Shown here: positions 9,649 through 13,889 of the stretch, piece after piece
Numbering within the stretch: the stretch's first letter is position 1
Layout: each line of letters opens with the position of its first letter
Source of the DNA: Alistipes sp. CAG:268
GTDB taxonomy: Bacteria > Bacteroidota > Bacteroidia > Bacteroidales > Rikenellaceae
Direction: 5' to 3'
DNA: 13,889 nt
Assembly: GCA_000434235.1 (NCBI GenBank)
Contig: FR892003.1
Span: 1-13,889 of the forward strand
Made by a program: the position numbers and the translations under genes
The notes under the pieces: model-generated
Database searches by the model: none
Seen by the model: the letters and a program-made list of their open reading frames with translations, nothing else
What the model was told of the DNA's origin: nothing

Positions 9649-10812
9649 CTATCGGGTCAATAGATCGGTCATGCGTTTGATTCCCTCGCGCAGCAGTGCC
9701 CGCGGGCAGGCGATGTTCACCCGGATGAAGCCCTCGCCGGCGGCACCGTACATCGCTCCGGGGTTGATCCGCACGCGGGCCTGGGCAGTCAGCCGCCGGT
9801 CGAGTTCCGCGGAGCTCAGGCCCGCGGCCCGGCAGTCGATCCACACCAGGTAGGTGCCCTCGAGCGGCAATACGGGGAATTGGGGCAGGCGGGCGGCGAA
9901 ATGGTCGCGCAGTTCCACGTAGTTGCCCCACAGGTATTCGTTCAAGGCGTCGAGCCACGCGTCGCCCTCATTGTAGGCGGCCATCAGGGCCTCGATGGCA
10001 AAGGGACTGATCATTCCCGTCTCGTTGATCTCGAGTGCACGGACGATCCGCCCGCGCGTGTCGGGGTCGGCGGCGAAGATGTTGGCCACCTGCAGACCGG
10101 CCAGGTTGAAGGCCTTGCTGGGCGACGTGCAGGTCACCGAGTGCTGCCGGAACCGTTCGTCGAGCGAGGCGAAGGGAGTATAGCGGAATCCCGGCATGAC
10201 CAGTTCGCAGTGGATCTCGTCGGCGATGATGAAGAGGTCGTGGCGCAGGCAGATCTCGCCGATGCGCCGCAGCTCGTCGGGCGTCCAGACCCGGCCGGCG
10301 GGGTTGTGGGGGTTGCACAGCAGCATGAGTTTCACCGCCGGGTCGGCCGCACGGCGCTCGAGGTCCTCGAAGTCGATGCGGTAGCGGTTGCCGTCGAGCA
10401 CCAGGTTGCTCTCCTCGGGCGTGCAGCCGCTGTTGGCAATGGCGATGTAAAAGTGGTTGTAGACCGGCGGCTGGATCAGCACCTTGTCTCCCGGACGGGT
10501 CATGGCCCGCAGAATGGCCGAAAGGGCGGGGATGACGCCCGTCACCGGGTGGATCCACTCCCGCTCGGGCGCCCATCCGTGGCGGCGCAGAAACCAGCCC
10601 CGGATCGACTCGGCATAGGCCTCGGGCGGTATGGCGTAGCCGTAGATGCCGTGCTCGACCCGCCGGCGCAGCGCCTCGACGACCGCCGGGGCCGTGCGGA
10701 AATCCATGTCTGCAACCCACATGGGCAGCACGCCGTCGGGTACCCCGTCGTCCCATTTCACGGAGCAGGTGCCCCGCCGGGGGACGATCTCATCGAAATC
10801 GAAATGTTCCAT
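9649..10812 (-). CDS. MalY/PatB-type PLP-dependent C-S lyase (cystathionine beta-lyase-like aminotransferase fold)
   Basis: Fold-type I PLP enzyme of 387 residues; Escherichia coli MalY has 390. Members cleave the C-S bond of cystathionine or related cysteine conjugates to a thiol, pyruvate and ammonia; some act as aminotransferases. Features: FDEIVPRRGTCSVKWD (6-21) and PMWVADMDF (30-38) at the N-terminus, both typical of MalY/PatB; PPVYNHF (115-121); CNPHNPAGRVW (166-176); ADEIHCELV with D198 for the pyridine nitrogen; TSPSKAFNLAGLQ with PLP lysine K233; and a C-terminal FIRVNIACP arginine for the substrate carboxylate. The start at 10812 gives the family-like MEHFDFDEI; an in-frame ATG at 10824 would add four residues. 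The frame stays open further upstream to 11070, but that would overlap the divergent gene and its own promoter, so it is rejected. The physiological substrate is unknown. Confidence 0.92.
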   Translation of the reverse strand: MEHFDFDEIVPRRGTCSVKWDDGVPDGVLPMWVADMDFRTAPAVVEALRRRVEHGIYGYAIPPEAYAESIRGWFLRRHGWAPEREWIHPVTGVIPALSAILRAMTRPGDKVLIQPPVYNHFYIAIANSGCTPEESNLVLDGNRYRIDFEDLERRAADPAVKLMLLCNPHNPAGRVWTPDELRRIGEICLRHDLFIIADEIHCELVMPGFRYTPFASLDERFRQHSVTCTSPSKAFNLAGLQVANIFAADPDTRGRIVRALEINETGMISPFAIEALMAAYNEGDAWLDALNEYLWGNYVELRDHFAARLPQFPVLPLEGTYLVWIDCRAAGLSSAELDRRLTAQARVRINPGAMYGAAGEGFIRVNIACPRALLREGIKRMTDLLTR

Positions 10813-10839
10813 ATCTGTATGCATGCGGTTTGAAGTCGT

Positions 10840-10853
10840 GTCCCGATCGGGAC
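10840..10853. promoter_or_regulatory. Perfect 14-base palindrome, candidate operator
   Basis: GTCCCGATCGGGAC reads the same on both strands. It lies 3 bases downstream of the minus-strand -7 box, where that transcript is expected to start, and upstream of the divergent nitroreductase promoter. This is where a dimeric repressor would block initiation of the malY-like gene. With no spacer between half-sites it could instead be a short transcript-start hairpin or chance. No regulator gene is adjacent. Confidence 0.4.
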
Positions 10854-10856
10854 GAA

Positions 10857-10887
10857 CAAATATAAACAATCTTCCGCAGACCGCAAA
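10857..10887 (-). promoter_or_regulatory. Promoter of the malY-like gene
   Basis: On the minus strand, TTTG (10887-10884), a 19-base spacer and TATATTTG (10864-10857) form a near-ideal Bacteroidota promoter, 44 bases upstream of the chosen ATG. With the divergent promoter at 10922-10953 it is one of the two best-spaced in the window. Confidence 0.8.
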
Positions 10888-10921
10888 ACCGGCGGGCGGG
10901 AGCCTCTGCGCGCCGGATAAA

Positions 10922-10953
10922 TTTGGCATACCGCGCCGCATGTCGTATCTTTG
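10922..10953 (+). promoter_or_regulatory. Promoter of the nitroreductase-family gene
   Basis: TTTG (10922-10925), a 20-base spacer and TATCTTTG (10946-10953) match the Bacteroidota consensus, 28 bases before the ATG. The A-rich leader ends in AAGGAAACC, giving one of the few Shine-Dalgarno-like sequences here (AGGA, 8 bases before the start). Confidence 0.8.
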
Positions 10954-10981
10954 CCCCGTAAAGAGACAAAAAAAGGAAACC

Positions 10982-11620
10982 ATGGCAGACGACTTTCTGG
11001 GACGTAAGATGGAAGAGTACCGCGCCCGCGCTGCGGCTCCCGCCGTGCGGAGGCCGCAGCCGTCGCTCATGCGGCTGCTGCTCCGGAACCGCAGTTACCG
11101 AGGCTATGACACACACTTTGTCGTGCGCGAGGACCAGCTGCGCAGCATCATCGCGGTCAATACGCGTATCCCTTCGGCGCGGAATGCGCAGGTGCTGCGC
11201 TTCCGCCCCGTGCTGGCTGACGAGGCGGACAAGGTCCTGCCGCACATCCGCCTCGGCGGGGCCCTGCCCGAACTGCACCTGCCGCTGCCGGGCACCGAGC
11301 CCCGTGCCTTCATCATCGTCTGCACGACGGTGCCCGAGGACCGCTACGTCGATATGGATCTCGGAATCTCGGCACAGAGCATGCTGCTGCGCGCCGCGGA
11401 GATCGGGCTGAACGGCATCTGCATCGGGGCGTTCGACCGCGAGGCGATCCGCCGGGAGTTCGGACTCGGCTGCGAGCCGCTGCTCGTCGTGGCTGTCGGC
11501 AAGGGGGCCGAGCGCATCGAGCTCGTGGAGATCGGCGCCGGCGAGAGCCGGGCCTACTACCGCCGCGACGGGGTGCACTATGTGCCCAAGCTGCGTCTCG
11601 ACGACCTGCTGATCGGATAG
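10982..11620 (+). CDS. Nitroreductase-family flavoprotein
   Basis: A 212-residue protein of the FMN-dependent nitroreductase fold. Seen are RNRSYRGYD (35-43), the usual N-terminal RRSxR FMN-phosphate contact; a PSARNAQVLRF block (64-74), matching the SxxNxQpWrF flavin-binding motif; and MDLGISAQSMLLRAAEIGLNGICIGAF, the central-helix motif D.g.a.qnmlLaA.alGLg.c.iG. Relatives reduce nitroaromatics, quinones or flavins with NAD(P)H, and some have specialised roles; the true substrate is not predictable. The ATG at 10982 is chosen because it follows a well-spaced promoter and an AGGA sequence; the frame extends upstream to 10646 but that would cross the promoter and the opposite gene. It is transcribed divergently from the malY-like gene, whose control region it shares. 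Confidence 0.88.
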   Translation: MADDFLGRKMEEYRARAAAPAVRRPQPSLMRLLLRNRSYRGYDTHFVVREDQLRSIIAVNTRIPSARNAQVLRFRPVLADEADKVLPHIRLGGALPELHLPLPGTEPRAFIIVCTTVPEDRYVDMDLGISAQSMLLRAAEIGLNGICIGAFDREAIRREFGLGCEPLLVVAVGKGAERIELVEIGAGESRAYYRRDGVHYVPKLRLDDLLIG

Positions 11621-11628
11621 GCTATCCG
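11614..11628 (+). terminator. Small hairpin overlapping the nitroreductase stop codon
   Basis: CGGATA (11614-11619) pairs with TATCCG (11623-11628) around a 3-base loop that includes the last base of the TAG stop. GC-rich sequence and a short TTTT (11645-11648) follow. A 6-bp stem with a distant T-run is weak evidence for termination; read-through into the symporter gene remains possible. Confidence 0.25.
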
Positions 11629-11690
11629 GCCCCGGGCCGTCCCGTTTTGCACCGAATTTGCGGTGTCATTCCCGAAACACGAAGATTACG

Positions 11691-13088
11691 ATGGAGACTC
11701 TGACCGGCTGGATCGGCAGCATCAACGACATTCTGTGGAGCCATGTGCTGGTTGCGGCGCTGCTCGGCTGCGCCGTGTGGTTCACCCTGCGGACACGCGG
11801 CGTGCAGTTCCGCATGCTGCGCGAGATGGTCCGCGTGCTGGGCGAGCCGTCGGGAAGCGCACCCGGGGGCGAGCGCCACGTCTCCTCGTTCCAGGCCTTC
11901 GCCGTATCGCTGGCCAGCCGCGTCGGCACGGGCAACCTGGCCGGCGTGGCCACGGCGATCGTCGTCGGCGGTCCCGGAGCGGTCTTCTGGATGTGGGTCA
12001 TCGCCCTCGTGGGGGCCGCGAGCGCCTTCGTCGAATCGACCCTCGCGCAGCTCTACAAACGCCGCGGCCGCGACTCTTACGTCGGCGGCCCGGCCTACTA
12101 CATGGAGTACGGGCTCGGGAAACGGTGGATGGGCGTGCTGTTCGCCGTGCTGATCTCCGTAACGTTCGGATTTGCCTTCAACTCGGTGCAGAGCAACACG
12201 ATCTGCGCCGCATGGGAGGGGGCCTTCGGGCTCGATCCGCACTGGATCGGCGTCGGGCTCACCGCGCTCACGCTCCTCATCATCTTCGGCGGCATCCACC
12301 GCATCGCCCGGGTCAGCGGCGTGATCGTCCCGGTCATGGCCCTGGGCTACATCCTGCTGGCCCTGGGCATCGTCCTGTTCAACATCCGCCGGCTGCCCGA
12401 GGTGCTCGGGCTGATCCTCTCCGAGGCCTTCGGCTGGGGCCCGGTCCTGGGCGGAGCGGCAGGCGCGGCGCTCATGCAGGGTATCAAGCGCGGCCTGTTC
12501 AGCAACGAGGCCGGCATGGGCTCGGCCCCGAACGTCGCCGCCACGGCCCACGTCTCGCATCCGGTGAAGCAGGGGCTGATCCAGACCCTCGGTGTCTTCA
12601 CCGACACGCTGCTCATCTGCACCTGCACGGCCTTCATCATCCTCTTCGGCGGCGTCCCCGACGCCTCGCTGAACGGCATCCAGCTGACGCAGGCCGCCCT
12701 GGTGAGCGAAATCGGCCCCGTCGGCGGACTGTTCGTCGCCGTGGCGATCTTCCTCTTCGCCTTCTCGTCGATCATCGGCAACTACTACTACGGCGAGGCC
12801 AACGTGCGGTTCATCACCTCCCGGCGCGGGGTGCTCACGCTCTACCGCCTGCTGGTCGGGGGCATGGTGCTCTTCGGGTCGCTGGCGACGCTCGACCTGG
12901 TGTGGAGCCTTGCCGACGTGACCATGGCGCTGATGACGCTCTGCAACCTCGCGGCGATCCTCCTGCTGGGCCACGAAGCCGTCGCCCTGCTCGCCGACTA
13001 CGTCGCCCAGAAGCGCAGCGGAGTCCGCAGCCCCCGTTTCACGAAGGAGCGCATTCCCCGGCTGAAGGGGCGGATCGACTGCTGGTGA
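11691..13088 (+). CDS. Sodium:alanine symporter (AGCS family)
   Basis: Inner-membrane secondary transporter of 465 residues that takes up alanine or glycine with sodium (sometimes protons). Family motifs are clear: FAVSLASRVGTGNLAGVATAI followed by GGPGAVFWMW in the first third, GGPAYYMEYGLG, and LFSNEAGMGSAPNVAATA in the middle, all AGCS hallmarks. Ten or eleven hydrophobic segments are visible. The ATG at 11691 is chosen because METLTGWIGSINDILW is the usual family N-terminus; a TTG at 11658 would add 11 polar residues of no family resemblance. Upstream, CGAATTTG (11653-11660) only half-matches a -7 box, so it either has a weak promoter or is read from the nitroreductase promoter across the 70-base gap. 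Other amino-acid substrates cannot be excluded. Confidence 0.93.
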   Translation: METLTGWIGSINDILWSHVLVAALLGCAVWFTLRTRGVQFRMLREMVRVLGEPSGSAPGGERHVSSFQAFAVSLASRVGTGNLAGVATAIVVGGPGAVFWMWVIALVGAASAFVESTLAQLYKRRGRDSYVGGPAYYMEYGLGKRWMGVLFAVLISVTFGFAFNSVQSNTICAAWEGAFGLDPHWIGVGLTALTLLIIFGGIHRIARVSGVIVPVMALGYILLALGIVLFNIRRLPEVLGLILSEAFGWGPVLGGAAGAALMQGIKRGLFSNEAGMGSAPNVAATAHVSHPVKQGLIQTLGVFTDTLLICTCTAFIILFGGVPDASLNGIQLTQAALVSEIGPVGGLFVAVAIFLFAFSSIIGNYYYGEANVRFITSRRGVLTLYRLLVGGMVLFGSLATLDLVWSLADVTMALMTLCNLAAILLLGHEAVALLADYVAQKRSGVRSPRFTKERIPRLKGRIDCW

Positions 13089-13094
13089 GAAAAA

Positions 13095-13110
13095 GCCGTC
13101 GTGCGACGGC
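13095..13110. terminator. Hairpin between the symporter and alcohol dehydrogenase genes
   Basis: GCCGTC (13095-13100) pairs with GACGGC (13105-13110) around GTGC, 7 bases after the symporter stop. On the + strand it is preceded by five A's and not followed by T's, so an intrinsic terminator would work best on the minus strand (stem then TTTTT). It could end the symporter transcript only in a factor-assisted way. Confidence 0.35.
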
Positions 13111-13130
13111 GCTCCGTCCCGAAGATTTGG

Positions 13131-13138
13131 TATCTTTG
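13131..13138 (+). promoter_or_regulatory. -7 promoter box of the alcohol dehydrogenase gene
   Basis: TATCTTTG matches TAnnTTTG, 25 bases before the ATG, inside the recurring GTATCTTTGC ten-mer. A TTTG just upstream (13126-13129) is too close to be the -33 element, and none lies at 19-21 bases. Confidence 0.6.
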
Positions 13139-13163
13139 CGGAAACGATACGCAAACAGATTCC

Positions 13164-13889
13164 ATGAAAGCCTGTACCTACGTCAGACACGGCCATTTCG
13201 CGCTGTGCGACAAACCCGTTCCCGTATTGCTCGATCCGCGCGATGCACTGGTGCGCGTCACGCTGGGCAGCATCTGCACCAGCGACCTGCATATCAAGCA
13301 CGGCAGCGTGCCGCGCGCCGTCGAGGGCATCACCGTCGGCCACGAGATGGTCGGTGTGGTCGAGGCGGTCGGTGCAAGCGTCACGAACGTCACCCCGGGC
13401 GACCGTGTAGCGGTCAATGTCGAGACCTTCTGCGGCGAGTGCTTCTTCTGCCGCCACGGCTATGTGAACAACTGCACGGACCCCGACGGAGGTTGGGCCC
13501 TGGGCTGCCGCATTGACGGCGGGCAGGCCGAATACGTGCGGGTGCCCCATGCCGACCAGGGGCTGACGCGCATCCCCGACACGGTGAGCGACGAGCAGGC
13601 ACTCTTCGTCGGCGACATCCTCGCCACGGGATTCTGGGCCGCGCGCATCTCCGAGATCGGGCCCGAAGACACGGTCCTTATCCTCGGGGCCGGGCCGACG
13701 GGGCTCTGCACGCTGCTCTGCGCCCGGCTCAGGAATCCGAAGCGCATCATCGTGTGCGAAGCCCTCGAAGAGCGGCGCCGCTTCGTCCGCGAACACTATC
13801 CCGAGGTGCTTGTCACCGGGCCCGGGGCGTGCCGCGACTTCGTGCTGCGGCACAGCGACCACGGCGGCGCCGACCGCGTGCTGGAGGTT
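13164..13889 (+). CDS. Zinc-dependent alcohol dehydrogenase (MDR family), N-terminal part, cut by the window end
   Basis: The frame is open from ATG 13164 to the last base: 242 codons of an expected 345-360. It oxidises an alcohol or reduces a carbonyl using NAD(P)H. Catalytic zinc ligands are C38 (in GSICTSDLH) and the pair H60/E61 (in VGHEMVG). A structural zinc site is complete at C90, C93, C96 and C104. GCRIDGGQAEYVRVP and GDILATGFWAA are family blocks, and the Rossmann start is LGAGPTG (about 192-198). The second strand ends in VCEALEERR; the acidic residue there suggests NAD rather than NADP, an inference. CTSDLH resembles the CTSDIH of Clostridium/Thermoanaerobacter secondary alcohol dehydrogenases, but those lack the structural zinc site present here. 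Substrate and last third unknown. It has its own -7 box at 13131-13138. Confidence 0.93.
   Translation, partial: MKACTYVRHGHFALCDKPVPVLLDPRDALVRVTLGSICTSDLHIKHGSVPRAVEGITVGHEMVGVVEAVGASVTNVTPGDRVAVNVETFCGECFFCRHGYVNNCTDPDGGWALGCRIDGGQAEYVRVPHADQGLTRIPDTVSDEQALFVGDILATGFWAARISEIGPEDTVLILGAGPTGLCTLLCARLRNPKRIIVCEALEERRRFVREHYPEVLVTGPGACRDFVLRHSDHGGADRVLEV

Noticed and set aside
10813..11070. N-terminal extension of the malY-like protein to 473 residues
   Set aside because: The extension would be encoded across the gene's own promoter and the start of the divergent nitroreductase gene. The family N-terminus begins at MEHFDFDEI.
11658..11690. Upstream TTG start for the symporter
   Set aside because: It adds 11 polar residues unlike AGCS N-termini; the ATG at 11691 gives the usual METL.gWi beginning.
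11663..13516. 617-residue + strand frame overlapping the symporter and the next gene
   Set aside because: A +1-frame shadow of the AGCS gene; arginine/proline-rich, and it passes through the intergenic hairpin and promoter.
11622..13862. 746-residue open frame on the minus strand across the symporter and alcohol dehydrogenase genes
   Set aside because: Low-complexity composition (E, D, H, R, G, Q), no fold signature, and both genes beneath it have full family motifs on the + strand.

Overview
The window is GC-rich chromosomal DNA from a Bacteroidota bacterium. A Rikenellaceae/Alistipes-like gut organism is my best guess, from GC content and protein style; no marker gene is present to prove it. 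The phylum call rests on a SusC/BtuB-style outer-membrane receptor, long animal-like versions of the histidine-degradation enzymes, weak or absent Shine-Dalgarno sequences, and repeated promoters of the Bacteroides type (-33 TTTG, -7 TAnnTTTG).

Layout. Bases 2-958 are the 3' end of a TonB-dependent receptor gene, closed by a strong hairpin at 998-1028. A promoter-like -7 box (1116-1123) then precedes a tight five-gene unit on the + strand: ftcD (1152-2852), hutU (2859-4880), hutH (4896-6377), hutI (6374-7627) and a secreted msrB-msrA fusion (7650-8582). The gaps are 6, 15, -4 and 22 bases. A textbook intrinsic terminator (8602-8640) closes the unit and abuts the -7 box (8643-8650) of a DMT/EamA-family transporter gene (8679-9563).

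The transporter gene converges on a minus-strand MalY/PatB-type PLP C-S lyase gene (9649-10812). That gene diverges from a nitroreductase-family gene (10982-11620). The shared 169-base intergenic region has a well-spaced promoter in each direction and a perfect 14-base palindrome at the predicted start of the minus-strand transcript. Next come a sodium:alanine symporter (AGCS) gene (11691-13088) and the 5' part of a zinc-dependent alcohol dehydrogenase gene (13164 to the window end). No stretch above 300 bases lacks a gene.

How the genes work together. HutH, HutU, HutI and FtcD form the complete formimidoyl-transfer route: histidine -> urocanate -> imidazolonepropionate -> formiminoglutamate -> glutamate plus 5,10-methenyl-THF and two ammonia. 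Nitrogen goes to glutamate and ammonia, and one carbon goes to the folate pool. No HutC-type regulator, HutT-type permease or HutG is in the window. Downstream genes deal with methionine-sulfoxide repair in the envelope, cystathionine-type C-S cleavage, flavin-dependent reduction, amino-acid uptake and alcohol/aldehyde redox. I see no evidence that they form one pathway.

I looked for an undescribed system and found none: every gene belongs to a recognisable family. The items most worth a second look are regulatory or organisational (the divergent palindrome, msrBA riding on the hut unit, the poly-A leader, recurring promoter boxes). No tRNA, rRNA, CRISPR array, IS element or prophage gene was seen.
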